Below are positions 27,890-39,708 of a stretch of DNA of 64,000 nt, piece after piece (positions within the stretch are counted from its first letter, which is position 1; every line of letters starts with the position of its first letter). The notes beneath the pieces are model-generated. The model was given only the letters and a program-made list of their open reading frames with translations, was not told where the DNA came from and did not search any database. Source of the stretch: Litoribacterium kuwaitense (GTDB lineage Bacteria > Bacillota > Bacilli > Bacillales > DSM-28697); the NCBI RefSeq assembly GCF_011058155.1, contig NZ_JAALFC010000020.1, forward strand, positions 1 through 64,000, read 5' to 3'. The position numbers and the translations under genes are program-made.

Positions 27890-28868
27890 TTTTCTCCTCC
27901 TTTATCCACCGAACTGCATCCTTGGCAAAGTAAGTCACGATAAGATCTGCACCGGCACGCTTCATACTCGTCAACATTTCCATAACAACCTCTTGTTCCG
28001 ATAACCAGCCTTCTTTAGCGGCAGCTTTTATCATGCTGTATTCCCCACTGACATTGTAAGCGACAACTGGTAATGTTGATAAGTCACGCACATCACGGAT
28101 TACATCTAAAAAGGAAAGGGCAGGCTTTACAATCAAAAAGTCCGCACCTTCCGCGATGTCTGATTCGGCTTCACGAACGGCCTCAAAACGATTGGCGGGA
28201 TCCATCTGGTACGTTTTTCGGTCACCAAACTGCGGAGTGCTATGCGCTGCGTCACGAAAAGGTCCGTAAAACGAAGATGCATATTTGACCGCATACGACA
28301 TGATTGGAATATCAACAAAACCATGCTCATCTAAGCCTTGACGAATCGCGTGTACGAAACCATCCATCATATTAGACGGAGCAATGACATCGGCACCTGC
28401 CTCTGCTTGAGAGACGGCTGTTTTCACTAACAGGTCGAGCGAGGCGTCATTTTCAACATAACCATTGTGAATCACACCACAATGACCATGATCTGTATAT
28501 TGACAGAGACACGTATCGGCAATCACGATTAATTCAGGCGCTCTTTCTTTGATGAAACGAGTAGCCTGCTGAACAATGCCATCTTCGGCATATGCTTGTG
28601 ACCCTTCAGCATCCTTCACCTTCGGCACACCAAATAAAAGGACTGCCGGGATTCCTAAATCTGTAATCTCATCGATATCTTTAGACAATTCGTCAAGTGA
28701 AACGTGCTCTACACCTGGCATCGAGGAGACTTCATTTCGGACACCTTCACCTTCAACGATAAACAACGGATAGATAAAATCAGCTGGATCTATTGTTGTT
28801 TCCCGAACCATACTTCTCATCGTTGCATTGCGACGCAAGCGCCGATGACGACTAAATTCGTTCATCAT
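27879..28868 (-). CDS. hemB: Delta-aminolevulinic acid dehydratase (porphobilinogen synthase)
   Basis: Condenses two 5-aminolevulinate molecules to porphobilinogen. The Schiff-base lysines lie in [16 protein letters not shown] and [15 protein letters not shown] cysteine-rich metal site is seen in [14 protein letters not shown]. 329 residues, normal. ATG at 28868, 8 bases after GGAGG. Between hemD and hemL. Confidence 0.97.
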   Translation of the reverse strand: MMNEFSRHRRLRRNATMRSMVRETTIDPADFIYPLFIVEGEGVRNEVSSMPGVEHVSLDELSKDIDEITDLGIPAVLLFGVPKVKDAEGSQAYAEDGIVQQATRFIKERAPELIVIADTCLCQYTDHGHCGVIHNGYVENDASLDLLVKTAVSQAEAGADVIAPSNMMDGFVHAIRQGLDEHGFVDIPIMSYAVKYASSFYGPFRDAAHSTPQFGDRKTYQMDPANRFEAVREAESDIAEGADFLIVKPALSFLDVIRDVRDLSTLPVVAYNVSGEYSMIKAAAKEGWLSEQEVVMEMLTSMKRAGADLIVTYFAKDAVRWIKEEKNER

Positions 28869-28887
28869 GTCAGAAACCTCCTGTTAT

Positions 28888-29607
28888 TCAAATTTCGTTC
28901 TGCAACAGCGTAACGAGTCCATCAATAGAATACACTTCAGCCACACCTGCAGGGGTCAATTGCGCGTTTTCTAACGCTTGTGCTGTCGTCGGACCGATGC
29001 AATAGCAGCGGGTCCCTTGCCAGTCGCTTGCATCTGTTTCCGTCAAATATAATGTATATTCAAATGCGGAAGGACTCGTAAAAACAGCCGCATCCCACAT
29101 CCTTTTCATCATGGACGCCTGAATCGCTGGTCGTAGTCGTTCATTCGGCCGGTTCAAATAGACAACCTTTTGCTCTAGTGGAAAGCCTTGTGCCCGTATT
29201 GACGGAATCCAATCACTACGTGAGCGCTCTCCACAACAATGAAGCAGCGATTCGCCTCGCTTTAAATGCCTCGGCAACTCTTCAGCGAGCGCATCCGCAT
29301 GATAAGATGATGGGACAAATATTGGTGTCAGCCCATATTCTGTAGCCGTTTCCGCCGTTTTAGAACCGACACAAGCAATTTTTTTCCTTTTTACAAATTG
29401 GGGCTCCAGTTGGCGCATGACAGACTCTACCCCATGCTTGCTCGTGAAAATGAGCCAATCATAACTAGCCAAGTCATCCCATTGCACGTGCTTCACAGCC
29501 TCGATTCGCAACACTTCAAACGGATACGCAACCGCACCTTGCTGCTCGATCACGTTTATTAGAGAGGATACATCAGCAGCGCTCCGCGAAACAAATACTT
29601 TACGCAT
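28888..29607 (-). CDS. hemD: Uroporphyrinogen-III synthase
   Basis: Cyclises hydroxymethylbilane to uroporphyrinogen III. 239 residues; the family is poorly conserved, but [46 protein letters not shown] and [10 protein letters not shown] are typical. The ATG at 29607 overlaps the hemC end, implying translational coupling; a longer frame from 29706 lies inside hemC and is unlikely to be translated. Confidence 0.93.
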   Translation of the reverse strand: MRKVFVSRSAADVSSLINVIEQQGAVAYPFEVLRIEAVKHVQWDDLASYDWLIFTSKHGVESVMRQLEPQFVKRKKIACVGSKTAETATEYGLTPIFVPSSYHADALAEELPRHLKRGESLLHCCGERSRSDWIPSIRAQGFPLEQKVVYLNRPNERLRPAIQASMMKRMWDAAVFTSPSAFEYTLYLTETDASDWQGTRCYCIGPTTAQALENAQLTPAGVAEVYSIDGLVTLLQNEI

Positions 29608-30538
29608 CGCTTTCTGATGAGTCATTTTTGACCTGTGTAATAATGTCACCTGCACCACGCTCGAGGAGTAAACGCGCCGCTCTTTGACCGACTTCCATCG
29701 GGTCATTGCCTTCCACTGTTTCTTTTAGAAGAACGGTTCCATCAGGGGAAGCTACTAATGCTGTCAGTCGAACGCCATCACCAACAAGCTCTGCCCAGCC
29801 AGCGACCGGAATTTGACAGCTTCCTTCGACTTCAAAAAGAAAGGCACGCTCAGCATTGACTCGTTTCGCCGTCGGTTCATGATGAAATACTTGCAGTTGC
29901 TCTATTAATTCAATGTCATCCTTGCGACATTCGATCGCCAGCGCACCTTGCCCGACCGCAGGTACACACTCCTCAGGCGACAGATAGCTCGTGACAACAT
30001 CATCAGACCAACCCATACGTTTTAACCCGGCTGCAGCTAAAATAATCGCATCAAACGGCTCATCCTTTAGCTTTCTTAAACGGGTGTCGATATTCCCACG
30101 GAGTGGTACAACTTTGACATCCGGACGCGCGGAAAGTACTTGTGCAGCTCTTCTTAAACTACTCGTCCCAACAACAGCCCCTTCTGGAAGCTCATGAAGC
30201 TTTTTGCCCGATTCCGAAATAAAGGCATCACGCTCATCCTCTCTTTCAGGAATACACGCAATCACAAAAGGCTCTGGTAAAGCAGATGGGACATCCTTCA
30301 TACTATGAACGGCAAAATCGATCTCGCCATCCAATAACGCTTGTTCAATCTCTTTCACAAATAATGCCTTACCGCCAATTTTAGATAACGTAACATCCAA
30401 AATGCGGTCCCCTTGAGTAACGATTTCTTTAATACTAAAATCATACGGTACACCTTTGTCCTGCAACTGCTCGATGACCCAATTCGTTTGTGTCATTGCC
30501 AGCTTGCTTCGTCTTGATCCAATGGTGATATGTCTCAA
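29600..30538 (-). CDS. hemC: Porphobilinogen deaminase (hydroxymethylbilane synthase)
   Basis: Polymerises four porphobilinogens to hydroxymethylbilane. Starts [21 protein letters not shown]. The dipyrromethane cofactor cysteine is in [11 protein letters not shown] (about residue 241). Substrate-binding VGTSSLRR is present. The TTG at 30538 is 8 bases after AAAGGAG and aligns with the family N-terminus, so it is preferred to the GTG at 30547. About 312 residues. Confidence 0.95.
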   Translation of the reverse strand: MRHITIGSRRSKLAMTQTNWVIEQLQDKGVPYDFSIKEIVTQGDRILDVTLSKIGGKALFVKEIEQALLDGEIDFAVHSMKDVPSALPEPFVIACIPEREDERDAFISESGKKLHELPEGAVVGTSSLRRAAQVLSARPDVKVVPLRGNIDTRLRKLKDEPFDAIILAAAGLKRMGWSDDVVTSYLSPEECVPAVGQGALAIECRKDDIELIEQLQVFHHEPTAKRVNAERAFLFEVEGSCQIPVAGWAELVGDGVRLTALVASPDGTVLLKETVEGNDPMEVGQRAARLLLERGAGDIITQVKNDSSESDA

Positions 30539-30569
30539 CCATCTCACTCCTTTGTGTTGTCTGCAGTTT

Positions 30570-31403
30570 TTAAGTAGACCATATATGGAACGTTGGCAGA
30601 CTGCCTAGCAAAAAGAAATTAATTAAAAGCACGAAAAAACAAATCATCGTCCATTGAATCGTTAGCCTTCCATACATTCGGTTGGACACACGGAAATAAA
30701 TGAGCAGGCTATAAGCCCCTAATACAACAAATGACCCGATGACTTTAGGGTCATACCAGCGAAAAGCTTCGACAGTCAATATCGCCCAAAAAGTCCCCAG
30801 AATTAACGAAATAAAAAGAAAAGGCACACCCATGACAGCAAACAAAAAGGAAAGTCTTTCTAGCTGCGACAGATCTCCAAGCCTTTGAAGCTTTGGTCCC
30901 CACTTGCGTTTCTTTAGAAGCTCGTATTGCAGCCAATAGAGCAAAGAAAAAACAAATGATAGGGTAAATGTGCCATAGGAAATAAAAGCCATTGCAATAT
31001 GTAATAGAGAAAGCTCGGACGTCACCTTTTCACTCATCGCGACCGATGGATATTGATCAGGCGAAAACAAATGTAGCACGAGTAAAGAGAAGGCAACAAT
31101 ATTTGTGAAAAACAAAAAAAAGTCGACGCGAAATATGCGATTGACGACCAAAGACAGCGTTACCAGTAACCATGTATAAAAATATAGCCCTTCGAACATA
31201 GAGAGGACAGGAAACCGACCTAAGTCAATCATTTTTAATATGAGAAACCCTGTTTGAAGCACCCAGACAATGGCAAGCAACCAGAAGGCGACATGATTTG
31301 CCTTCCGGTTGTTTTGGATAAAATCTATAAAATAAAATAAAATGCTTAATGCGTATAGGATGACCGCCGCATCAAACAAAACACTCACTTGTGGAGCTAC
31401 CAT
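30570..31403 (-). CDS. hemX: HemX membrane protein (CcsA-like), regulator of HemA level
   Basis: Polytopic membrane protein with about eight hydrophobic segments and similarity to cytochrome c assembly/CcsA proteins. In B. subtilis HemX lowers the cellular amount of HemA. The CcsA-like [20 protein letters not shown] region is visible in the middle. 277 residues. The ATG at 31403 ([10 protein letters not shown]) follows GAAAGG; a TTG at 31412 is an alternative. Between hemA and hemC. Confidence 0.92.
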   Translation of the reverse strand: MVAPQVSVLFDAAVILYALSILFYFIDFIQNNRKANHVAFWLLAIVWVLQTGFLILKMIDLGRFPVLSMFEGLYFYTWLLVTLSLVVNRIFRVDFFLFFTNIVAFSLLVLHLFSPDQYPSVAMSEKVTSELSLLHIAMAFISYGTFTLSFVFSLLYWLQYELLKKRKWGPKLQRLGDLSQLERLSFLFAVMGVPFLFISLILGTFWAILTVEAFRWYDPKVIGSFVVLGAYSLLIYFRVSNRMYGRLTIQWTMICFFVLLINFFLLGSLPTFHIWST

Positions 31404-31430
31404 GTGGATCAACCTTTCTGTAGCTCTCGT

Positions 31431-32801
31431 TTACGTCCCCGCTGTTGCTTGTTGCCAGTCCCTTTGTTCATGATGCGTTTGCCCCTTAGGATGAGTCACG
31501 ACGTTGTCACTGCTTGCAGCTGGTTCCTCTGCAGGGTCTTCTAGCAGTTCAAACATCTCTGCGAATAGTTGCAAGGCTTCTTCTGAACCGGGCTGACCAG
31601 CCTTTTCCTTCACCTTCATAATCGGACCCTTTAAAAGCTGGTTGACAATGCTTTTAGTATGCTTATTTAATACTTTTTTCTCCCGCTCTGTTAAGTCCGG
31701 CATTTTACGCTCAATGCTTTTCATCGTTTCAGCTTGGATATCCAAAGCCTTTTCACGTAAAGACGTAATCATAGGGACAACGCCAAGTGTATCTAACCAT
31801 TGCAAAAAGACTTGAACCTCTTTCTCCATCATCTCCACAATAATTTCAGCCTGCTCATCTCTAGCGACACGATTACTTTGAACAATACCTTCCAGATCAT
31901 CGATATCATACAAAAACGTATGCTCAAGCTCATGCACTTGAGGATCGATATCTCTCGGCACTGCAATATCAATAAGGAATAACGGTTTACCTTTCCGTTT
32001 CTTCTCGACATTTGTCAGCATCGGCTTTGAAATGACATAACCACTTGCATTTGTGGAGCTAATCAGAATATCTGCTTGCGCCAAAGCACTTTCGGCTTCG
32101 TGCATTTGCAGCGCGCGCCCCTCAAACTTTGCCGCCACTTCTTCAGCACGCGCATACGTCCGATTTAAGACAGAGATCGAACCGACGCCTTGTCCTTGCA
32201 AATTTTTTGCCGCAAGCTCGCTCATTTTTCCTGCTCCGATAAGAAGTACATGTTTGTCCTTTAATGAGCCGAAAATCTTTTTGCCAAGTTCAACCGCTGC
32301 ATATCCGACGGAAACAGCCTGTTCGCCAATAGACGTATCAGAATGTGCTCGTTTCGCAAAAGTAATGGCTTGTTTAAAGAGTTGATTAAATACCGTACCT
32401 GTCGTTTTTTCGCTTTGAGCAGTGAGAAAGCTGTCGCGGATTTGTCCTAAAATCTGTGTCTCTCCGACGACCATCGAATCTAACCCGCTCGTCACTCGCA
32501 AAAGATGGTCGACCGCCTCTTTGTTTTCAAAATAAGAGACACTGTCTTTAATCTGATCGATGCTGACGCCAAACCAATCCGCCAAAAACGCTCTCATGTA
32601 ATATCGCCCTGTATGCGCTTGGTCTGTGACTGCATAGATTTCAGTGCGATTGCACGTTGAAACAATCACATTCTCAAGAATGCTTTTCTGACCCTTAAGC
32701 GCTTTTAGCGCATGAGGAAGCGACTCCTTGTCGAATGCTACACGTTCCCTAAATTCGACAGGGACTTTCTTATAGTGCAAGCTCATTGCAAGAATATGCA
32801 T
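31431..32801 (-). CDS. hemA: Glutamyl-tRNA reductase
   Basis: First committed enzyme of the C5 heme pathway: NADPH-dependent reduction of glutamyl-tRNA. The catalytic cysteine is in [13 protein letters not shown] (about residue 50). [15 protein letters not shown] and the NADPH site [15 protein letters not shown] are present, then a C-terminal helical dimerization domain. About 456 residues. [14 protein letters not shown] at 32801 is the family start; GTG at 32810 is an alternative. First gene of hemAXCDBL. A TATAAT at 32883-32888 upstream is the likely -10; its -35 is unclear. Confidence 0.96.
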   Translation of the reverse strand: MHILAMSLHYKKVPVEFRERVAFDKESLPHALKALKGQKSILENVIVSTCNRTEIYAVTDQAHTGRYYMRAFLADWFGVSIDQIKDSVSYFENKEAVDHLLRVTSGLDSMVVGETQILGQIRDSFLTAQSEKTTGTVFNQLFKQAITFAKRAHSDTSIGEQAVSVGYAAVELGKKIFGSLKDKHVLLIGAGKMSELAAKNLQGQGVGSISVLNRTYARAEEVAAKFEGRALQMHEAESALAQADILISSTNASGYVISKPMLTNVEKKRKGKPLFLIDIAVPRDIDPQVHELEHTFLYDIDDLEGIVQSNRVARDEQAEIIVEMMEKEVQVFLQWLDTLGVVPMITSLREKALDIQAETMKSIERKMPDLTEREKKVLNKHTKSIVNQLLKGPIMKVKEKAGQPGSEEALQLFAEMFELLEDPAEEPAASSDNVVTHPKGQTHHEQRDWQQATAGT

Positions 32802-33053
32802 GTCCCTCACCCAACCTTCTTTCCAAAAGCTTTATATATCTATCATGCGTAAAAAGCCATAAAAAAACCTTTTTCTGTTTATATTATAACAAATTTTGTC
32901 GGCAATCCGTCGGTTAAATGTGAACAGATTACAACATCCCTATGATATTATAGATGTTAGGTGCACTGCAAGGCTTCCTTCTTGCAACGGATATTCAATC
33001 ATCATCATACATAACGAATCTGTTTTTTTCACCTGGCAGAAAGGAGATATTCT

Positions 33054-33512
33054 TTGAAGTCAAAATCCATTTTTCCAGGGTGCTTACTTTTTAGCCTTGG
33101 CCTTTACTTTTTGAGCGGTTCTTTATCGCTCTCTTGGCTAGCTGCTCTGCATACAATACCAATGCTACTTGTATTTATTGGTGCATCATTTCTCGCTGGA
33201 GCCATATTTGGAGGAGAAGCGCTATATTTTCTTCCAGGTACACTTCTCACTGGGACAGGTCTGTATTTCATGGTAGGGACATTGTGGCTCTCTCCTACCT
33301 TGGCGCTTTGGGTTCTTTTCTTGCTTACAGGCGCTGCCTTTTTCGTCTTCTACGTGCAGACGAGAAAAGGGCTTCTCATGGCCCTTCTTTTTACGGCCAG
33401 TGGACTCTTCCTTCAATGGGCCCCGCTATCATGGGCACCTTCCTTATCATTCAAGTACTGGCCACTCTTGCTGAGCATCGTTGGTCTATATTTGTTGCTA
33501 AAACAAAAATAA
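33054..33512 (+). CDS. Hydrophobic membrane protein of unknown function
   Basis: 152 residues, almost entirely hydrophobic, with about five to six membrane segments and repeated glycine/leucine motifs such as FSLGLYFLSGSL and PGTLLTGTGLYFMVGT, which suggests an internal duplication of a two-helix unit. TTG start, 7 bases after AAAGGAG. It is divergent from hemA and convergent with engB. I do not recognise the family. Confidence 0.7.
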   Translation: MKSKSIFPGCLLFSLGLYFLSGSLSLSWLAALHTIPMLLVFIGASFLAGAIFGGEALYFLPGTLLTGTGLYFMVGTLWLSPTLALWVLFLLTGAAFFVFYVQTRKGLLMALLFTASGLFLQWAPLSWAPSLSFKYWPLLLSIVGLYLLLKQK

Positions 33513-33531
33513 GTGTCATATCGCTTCAAAC

Positions 33532-33563
33532 GAAACGCCCAGGCTGTCTATAGGCCATGGGCG
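33532..33563 (-). terminator. terminator after engB
   Basis: Minus-strand hairpin CGCCCA-GGC...GCC-TGGGCG (33536-33563) with one internal mismatch, followed by TTTCGTTTG. It lies a few bases after the engB stop and between convergent genes. Confidence 0.7.
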
Positions 33564-33568
33564 CATTC

Positions 33569-34156
33569 TTATGAATGAATAAGTTCTAAAACATTACGCC
33601 ACGCTTCCACTTTTCCTTGACCAGTCACTGAGGAAAAGAGGACTAGACGATCGTTTTCGTCAAAGTCAATGGCCTGCTTTAATTGTTTCATGTGACGTGG
33701 TACTTGTGTTTTCTTCACTTTATCCATCTTCGTCGCCACGAGAAGAACAGGGACCTCATAATACTTTAGGAACTCATACATTTGCACATCATCTTCAGAA
33801 GGAGGATGGCGAAAATCAACGAGCTGAATGACCCCTCTAAGCGTCTCGCTCTTAGAAAAGTATTGCTCCATCATTTTTCCCCATCGGGCTCGTTCGGATT
33901 TTGATACTTTCGCATAGCCATAGCCAGGCACATCCACAAAATAAAATAACTCATTAATCCCATAAAAATTAAGCGTCTGTGTTTTTCCTGGCTTTTGTGA
34001 CGTACGTGCCAGGGCTTTTCGCCCTAACATCGTATTAATAAAAGATGATTTTCCTACATTTGATCTTCCAGACAGAGCAATTTCCGGCTTCTGATCCGTC
34101 GGAAATTGCTCAGGCTTCACTGCAACTGTCTGTAGTTCAGCAGAGGTGACCTTCAT
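33569..34156 (-). CDS. ysxC: Ribosome biogenesis GTPase YsxC/EngB
   Basis: Essential GTPase of 50S subunit assembly. P-loop [12 protein letters not shown] at about residue 31, G3 [13 protein letters not shown]4 TKMDKVKK, and G5 SSVTGQG. About 195 residues. The ATG at 34156 overlaps the lonA stop (TGATG), with GAGGTG 8 bases before, so it is coupled to lonA as in B. subtilis. Confidence 0.97.
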   Translation of the reverse strand: MKVTSAELQTVAVKPEQFPTDQKPEIALSGRSNVGKSSFINTMLGRKALARTSQKPGKTQTLNFYGINELFYFVDVPGYGYAKVSKSERARWGKMMEQYFSKSETLRGVIQLVDFRHPPSEDDVQMYEFLKYYEVPVLLVATKMDKVKKTQVPRHMKQLKQAIDFDENDRLVLFSSVTGQGKVEAWRNVLELIHS

Positions 34157-36483
34157 CACTCACCCACCTCTTCATGTAAAGCGATCTTTAAAACATCATC
34201 GAGATGGGAGACAAAAGTAAACTCCAGCTGGTCTTTGACGCTATCAGGAATATCATCTAAGTCTTTTTTGTTCTCAACAGGGGCGATGATTTTTGTTAAG
34301 CCTGCCCGATGAGCGCTTAATGTTTTCTCTTTTAAGCCGCCTATCGGAAGCACACGGCCTAAAAGCGTAATTTCTCCTGTCATGCCGACTTCTTTTCTAA
34401 CAGGACGCTTCGTTAATGCAGAAATAAGTGCGGTCGCCATCGTAATCCCCGCCGAAGGGCCATCCTTTGGAACTGCGCCTTCAGGAACATGAATGTGAAC
34501 ATCATATTTTTCGTGAAAGTCTGCTTCGATGTTTAAGGTATCTGACCTTGACCGGATATAGCTAAATGCCGCTTGGGCTGACTCTTTCATAACGTCGCCA
34601 AGTTTTCCCGTTAAGATCAGCTTCCCTTTTCCTGAAGACAACGACACTTCAATTGAGAGCGTGTCCCCTCCAACGGTTGTATACGCTAATCCCGTCGCCA
34701 CACCGATTTGGTCTTCTTTCTCCCTCTGACCATAACGATACAGCGGCTTCCCTAAATGATCAGGTAACGTCTGCTTCGTAACGACAACACGCTTTTTTTC
34801 CTTAGAAACGATGATTTTCGCCGCTTTTCGACAAAGCGTGGCCAGCTGTCGCTCAAGATTCCGCACCCCTGCTTCACGTGTATACTCTCTGATAAGCATA
34901 AGTAGCGCGTCATCTCTTAATTGTATTTGTCCCTTCGTCAAGCCATGCTCCTCTTGCTGTTTCGGCAATAAATGCTCTCTAGCAATATGAGATTTCTCAA
35001 TTTCTGTATAACCTGAAATCTGAATGAGCTCCATTCGGTCGAGGAGGGGAGCCGGAATCGTTGCAATATTATTCGCTGTTGCAACAAACATGACGTTGGA
35101 TAGATCATATGTTTCTTCGATGTAATGATCACTAAAATATTTGTTTTGCTCAGGGTCAAGCACCTCTAGCATCGCAGCGGAAGGATCTCCACGAAAATCA
35201 TTAGACATCTTGTCGATCTCGTCGAGCAAAAAGACTGGATTGATCGTGCCGGCTTTCTTCATCCCTTGAATCAGCCGCCCAGGCATAGCTCCTATATACG
35301 TTCTTCGGTGCCCGCGAATTTCTGCTTCATCACGTACACCACCAAGTGAAATGCGTACAAATTTACGTCCTAATGATTCTGCAATCGATTTAGCTAAAGA
35401 CGTCTTTCCGACCCCAGGTGGACCAACAAGGCATAATATCGGCCCTTTCATAGAATTTGTGAGCTGCTTGACCGCAAGGAATTCCAGTACCCTTTCTTTT
35501 ACACGATCTAAAGCATAGTGCTGCTCATCTAAGATGCGGCTGGATCGATCAATATCGTGGACATCCTCTGTTTTTTCAGTCCACGGCACATTGACAAGCC
35601 AATCAATATAATTGCGAATAACTGAGGACTCCGCAGACGATGTCGGAATCTTTTCATACCGGTCTAGTTCCTTGTAGGCAGCCTTTTCCACGGGCTCTGG
35701 CATATTGGCAGTTTCAATTCGTTCCTTCAGCTCTGCCACTTCACCCGTTTTCCCATCACGCTCACCTAGTTCCTGCTGGATGGCTTTCATTTGCTCACGC
35801 AAGTAATATTCTTTTTGCGTTCGCTCCATCGATTGTTTTACACGCTGACCGATTTTCTTTTCCATCGCAAGAACATCCCGCTCATTTTTAATAATCGATA
35901 TGAGCTTCTTCATTCGTTCTTTTGCGTCTAGCGTTTCGAGGACGCTTTGCTTTTCCTTCATTTTCAATGACAAATGTGAAGCGATAATGTCCGCCATACG
36001 CCCTGGATCATCAATATCAGAGACCGTAGCATATGTTTCAGATGTGACCTTTTTCGAAAGCTTTGTATATTTTTCAAACTGCGAAAGCAGGCTTCTCGAT
36101 AATGCCTGTGCTTCCACATCTTGAACGCTTTCTTCTTCAATCACTGAAATGTCTACTTCAAAGCTCTCTTCATCGTCAGTAAATGTTACGATTTCGCCTC
36201 TAGAGATTCCTTCAACGAGGACGCGAATCGTGTTATTAGGAAGCTTGAGCATTTGCTTCACTTTGGATAACGTTCCAATGTGATAAATATCTTCTTTATC
36301 AGGATTCTCCATACCGACATCTTTTTGTGTTGCCAAAAAAATCAAATGATCGTTCATTAAGGCCTTTTCAAGCGCCTGAACAGATTTATCACGCCCAACA
36401 TCTAGGTGTAGCACCATTGACGGGTATACAATAACTCCCCTTAACGGAAGCATTGGAACCGTTTTTTTTGTTGAGGTCACCAT
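34156..36483 (-). CDS. lonA: ATP-dependent protease LonA
   Basis: Cytosolic AAA+ protease that degrades damaged and regulatory proteins. An N-terminal LON domain (residues 8-205) is followed by the AAA module with Walker [16 protein letters not shown] (about 352) and Walker [10 protein letters not shown]. The protease domain has catalytic Ser in [15 protein letters not shown] and Lys in [12 protein letters not shown]. 775 residues. ATG after GGAGGTGG. Its sigma-A promoter is at 36545-36574. Confidence 0.97.
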   Translation of the reverse strand: MVTSTKKTVPMLPLRGVIVYPSMVLHLDVGRDKSVQALEKALMNDHLIFLATQKDVGMENPDKEDIYHIGTLSKVKQMLKLPNNTIRVLVEGISRGEIVTFTDDEESFEVDISVIEEESVQDVEAQALSRSLLSQFEKYTKLSKKVTSETYATVSDIDDPGRMADIIASHLSLKMKEKQSVLETLDAKERMKKLISIIKNERDVLAMEKKIGQRVKQSMERTQKEYYLREQMKAIQQELGERDGKTGEVAELKERIETANMPEPVEKAAYKELDRYEKIPTSSAESSVIRNYIDWLVNVPWTEKTEDVHDIDRSSRILDEQHYALDRVKERVLEFLAVKQLTNSMKGPILCLVGPPGVGKTSLAKSIAESLGRKFVRISLGGVRDEAEIRGHRRTYIGAMPGRLIQGMKKAGTINPVFLLDEIDKMSNDFRGDPSAAMLEVLDPEQNKYFSDHYIEETYDLSNVMFVATANNIATIPAPLLDRMELIQISGYTEIEKSHIAREHLLPKQQEEHGLTKGQIQLRDDALLMLIREYTREAGVRNLERQLATLCRKAAKIIVSKEKKRVVVTKQTLPDHLGKPLYRYGQREKEDQIGVATGLAYTTVGGDTLSIEVSLSSGKGKLILTGKLGDVMKESAQAAFSYIRSRSDTLNIEADFHEKYDVHIHVPEGAVPKDGPSAGITMATALISALTKRPVRKEVGMTGEITLLGRVLPIGGLKEKTLSAHRAGLTKIIAPVENKKDLDDIPDSVKDQLEFTFVSHLDDVLKIALHEEVGE

Positions 36484-36544
36484 GAGTACACCACCTCCTG
36501 CATTGCAATCTCTTTTGTGTGTCCATGGAAACGCACCTTGTACA

Positions 36545-36574
36545 ATTCTATCTTAATCGATTTAGGTTTGTCTA
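36545..36574 (-). promoter_or_regulatory. sigma-A promoter of lonA-ysxC
   Basis: TAGACA (36569-36574), 18-base spacer, TAGAAT (36545-36550) on the minus strand, in the 100-base gap between lonB and lonA. Confidence 0.65.
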
Positions 36575-36584
36575 TGTTAAACCA

Positions 36585-38240
36585 TTATGCCTTTTTCGCC
36601 TCTTGCTCCTGGGAAAACGGCGCCACACGATCTTGATCAAACACATGATCAAAGACTTCAAGCATATGGGAAACCGGGATAATGTCAATTCCTTCGATTC
36701 GATGCAGCAATGTCTGGTCGTTATCTTTCGGAATGATCACGCGCGTAGCCCCTGCTTGCTTGGCAGCTTTTACTTTTGCATAAACACCACCTACAGGCTT
36801 GACCTGACCGTGTATGCTTATTTCGCCCGTCATCGCTATTTTATGGTCAACCGGCACTTTGCGAAACACCGAATATAAACCAACCGCCATCGCCACTCCT
36901 GCCGATGGTCCATCAACCGGTATTCCACCCGGAAAATTCACGTGCAAGTCATAGCCGTCTGTCGCGACATTCATCGCGCGCAAGACGGTCATTACGTTCT
37001 CAATGGAACCTTTGACCATGCTTTTACGGCGAATGGACTTACTGCTATTACCGATGCTTTCCTCTTCAACGACACCCGTAATATTTATGCTTCCTTTTCC
37101 TTGATTCGCCGCCAGTGCAGTCACTTCTATCTCCAGAAGGGCTCCGTTATTCGGTCCATGTACAGCCAGGCCGTTCACTAAACCGATCGCAGACTTTTGA
37201 TGAATAAATTTTTCCACTCGCGGTGTCAATTGACTCGCATGAATGACCCATTCAATGTCTTTCGTTTCAATATGTCCTTGATCCTTACTAATGGCAAGAC
37301 CAGCGGCTGTCTGCATAATGTTGACTGCCTCGCGACCATTCCGAGCATAGGAAGCGACTTTTTCTAACCCGCTTGCCTCCACCTTCATCGACACTTTTTC
37401 AGCAGCGTTCATGGCGACTTGCTGGATTTCGTCGCGATCGAGCTCGCGGAAGAAAATTTCTAAACACCGCGATCGAATGGCGGGAGGAATTTCTTCTGGT
37501 GTTCTTGTCGTTGCTCCAATCATCCTAAAATCAGCAGGCAAACCGTTTTGAAAGATATCATGAATATGTCGGGGAATTTGCGTATTTTCCTCGTTGTAAT
37601 AAGCACTTTCCAAGAAGACTTTTCGATCCTCAAGCACTTTAAGTAGTTTATTCATTTGAATCGGGTGCAGCTCGCCAATTTCATCAATAAACAGCATTCC
37701 CCCGTGGGCGTTCGTTACGGCTCCTGGTTTTGGCTGCGGAATACCAGCCTGCCCCATAGCTCCAGCCCCTTGATAAATTGGATCATGAACCGAACCAATC
37801 AAAGGATCAGCAATACCCCTCTCATCAAAGCGAGCTGTCGTTGCATCGAGTTCTACAAACACGGCTGAAGGCTTAAAAGGAGAACGTTGATTTCGGCGTG
37901 CCACATCTAATACGAGACGAGATGCCGCTGTCTTCCCTACACCTGGCGGACCATAAATGATAACGTGTTGCGGGTTTGGTCCACACAACGCTGCCTTCAA
38001 TGCCTGAATACCATCTTCCTGACCGATGACATCATCAAACGTTTTCGGTCGAACACGTTCTGATAATGGCTCGCTTAATTGAATAAGCCTCATTCTTCTG
38101 AGCGTTTCCATTTCTTTTTTAGATTCGCGATCAATGGATACTTTTTGCGTCCGTTGGCCCCTTAATAAGTTTAGAAAATAGAGACCAATCACTATTCCAA
38201 AAAACAATTGGATGATTAATACGATCCCTGTAAGTCCCAT
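36585..38240 (-). CDS. lonB: LonB protease (forespore-type Lon)
   Basis: Lon protease lacking the large N-terminal LON domain. It has an N-terminal membrane segment (IVLIIQLFFGIVIGLYFL, residues about 5-22), an AAA module with [13 protein letters not shown] and the protease domain with VDGPSAGVAMAVGL (catalytic Ser). In B. subtilis LonB is made in the forespore under sigma-F. 551 residues, matching LonB (552). It lies directly upstream of lonA. Confidence 0.95.
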   Translation of the reverse strand: MGLTGIVLIIQLFFGIVIGLYFLNLLRGQRTQKVSIDRESKKEMETLRRMRLIQLSEPLSERVRPKTFDDVIGQEDGIQALKAALCGPNPQHVIIYGPPGVGKTAASRLVLDVARRNQRSPFKPSAVFVELDATTARFDERGIADPLIGSVHDPIYQGAGAMGQAGIPQPKPGAVTNAHGGMLFIDEIGELHPIQMNKLLKVLEDRKVFLESAYYNEENTQIPRHIHDIFQNGLPADFRMIGATTRTPEEIPPAIRSRCLEIFFRELDRDEIQQVAMNAAEKVSMKVEASGLEKVASYARNGREAVNIMQTAAGLAISKDQGHIETKDIEWVIHASQLTPRVEKFIHQKSAIGLVNGLAVHGPNNGALLEIEVTALAANQGKGSINITGVVEEESIGNSSKSIRRKSMVKGSIENVMTVLRAMNVATDGYDLHVNFPGGIPVDGPSAGVAMAVGLYSVFRKVPVDHKIAMTGEISIHGQVKPVGGVYAKVKAAKQAGATRVIIPKDNDQTLLHRIEGIDIIPVSHMLEVFDHVFDQDRVAPFSQEQEAKKA

Positions 38241-38357
38241 CCTCTACATCCCTTCTTTCATAAGCTATAAGCTAGTATCGCCTGGGATGTGGATGGATAA
38301 ACATTTAAAAATCAGAACATGGACTTTGAATCTAAGCCGTTACATTTGCCTTTTCGC

Positions 38358-38384
38358 AAAAAAACCGGCGCTACAAGCACCGGT
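38358..38384 (-). terminator. terminator of clpX
   Basis: Minus-strand stem ACCGGTGC-ttgta-GCGCCGGT (38364-38384, one mismatch) followed by TTTTTTT, about 55 bases after the clpX stop. Confidence 0.85.
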
Positions 38385-38439
38385 CCTCAGCCCCTTTACT
38401 TTTTCGAAAGGTGCGGAATGAGCTAACAGTAAAAAAGGG

Positions 38440-39708
38440 TTATGCACTTTCTGACGTTTTCGGATGATCAATGACGGAACCATCAGCTAAACGCAAGTGC
38501 GGTGCCTCAGTTCCTTTCACTGTTCCTGCCGTAATGACGCACTCCTTGATATCATCTCTAGATGGAAGGTCAAACATCACATCAAGCATAATGCCTTCGA
38601 TAATTGAACGTAAACCACGGGCTCCAGTTTTTCGTTCAATCGCTTCCTTGGAAATTTCAAGCAATGCCTCATCTTCGAAGACGAGATCGACATTATCAAT
38701 TTCAAGTAATTTTTCATACTGCTTGACTAGAGCATTTTTCGGCTTCGTTAAAATATCGACAAGTGCTTCTTCGTCGAGTGGACGCAATGACCCTATGACT
38801 GGAAGCCTTCCGATAAATTCAGGAATTAGACCGTAGCGTAACAAGTCCTCAGGAAGTACTTTCGCAAGCAAATCGCCGTGAGACAAGTCGTCTTGTTCAG
38901 TGTTGGAACCAAAGCCGATGACTTTTTTGCCGAGGCGACGCTTAATGATTTGGTCAATCCCGTCAAACGCACCGCCGCAGACAAATAAGATGTTTGTCGT
39001 ATCAATTTGAATAAACTCCTGATGCGGATGCTTTCTTCCGCCTTGTGGAGGCACACTTGCAACGGTCCCTTCCAAGATTTTAAGCAATGCTTGCTGAACG
39101 CCTTCTCCAGAAACATCGCGAGTGATCGATGGGTTTTCTGACTTTCGTGCCACTTTATCAATTTCATCGATATAAATAATGCCCTTTTCCGCCTTTTCAA
39201 CGTCGTAATCGGCTGCTTGGATCAGCTTCAGAAGAATGTTTTCCACATCTTCACCGACATACCCTGCTTCAGTCAAAGACGTTGCATCGGCAATTGCAAA
39301 TGGGACATTAAGAATACGTGCTAAAGTTTGAGCAAGTAGCGTTTTACCACTACCCGTTGGACCCATTAAGACGATGTTGGATTTAGACAATTCCACATCA
39401 TCTACCTTGCTGTTGCTATTGACACGCTTATAGTGGTTATACACAGCTACAGAGAGCGATTTTTTAGCGTCTTCCTGACCGATGACATAATCATCGAGAA
39501 TGTCACATATTTCCTTAGGCTTAGGAATCTCTTTAAACTCCACTTCTTCTTCAGTGCCAAGTTCTTCCTCGACGATTTCTGTACAAAGCTCGATGCATTC
39601 ATCACAAATGTATACGCCGGGACCAGCGACTAATTTACGCACTTGGTCTTGCGTTTTTCCACAGAACGAGCATTTCAGTTGTCCTTTTTCATCATTAAAT
39701 TTAAACAT
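38440..39708 (-). CDS. clpX: ClpX ATPase subunit of ClpXP
   Basis: AAA+ unfoldase that feeds substrates to ClpP. The N-terminal zinc-binding domain has [11 protein letters not shown] and [10 protein letters not shown]. Walker A is [14 protein letters not shown] and Walker B is [11 protein letters not shown]; the pore loop region GYVGEDVEN follows. 422 residues. The ATG at 39708 ([13 protein letters not shown]) is the family start with AAGGGGTG upstream; the open frame extends to 39870 but that part is leader. Confidence 0.97.
   Translation of the reverse strand: MFKFNDEKGQLKCSFCGKTQDQVRKLVAGPGVYICDECIELCTEIVEEELGTEEEVEFKEIPKPKEICDILDDYVIGQEDAKKSLSVAVYNHYKRVNSNSKVDDVELSKSNIVLMGPTGSGKTLLAQTLARILNVPFAIADATSLTEAGYVGEDVENILLKLIQAADYDVEKAEKGIIYIDEIDKVARKSENPSITRDVSGEGVQQALLKILEGTVASVPPQGGRKHPHQEFIQIDTTNILFVCGGAFDGIDQIIKRRLGKKVIGFGSNTEQDDLSHGDLLAKVLPEDLLRYGLIPEFIGRLPVIGSLRPLDEEALVDILTKPKNALVKQYEKLLEIDNVDLVFEDEALLEISKEAIERKTGARGLRSIIEGIMLDVMFDLPSRDDIKECVITAGTVKGTEAPHLRLADGSVIDHPKTSESA

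Noticed and set aside
32870-32900. PerR box at the hemA promoter
   Set aside because: hemA is PerR-regulated in B. subtilis, but the AT-rich sequence here does not match the inverted-repeat consensus well enough.
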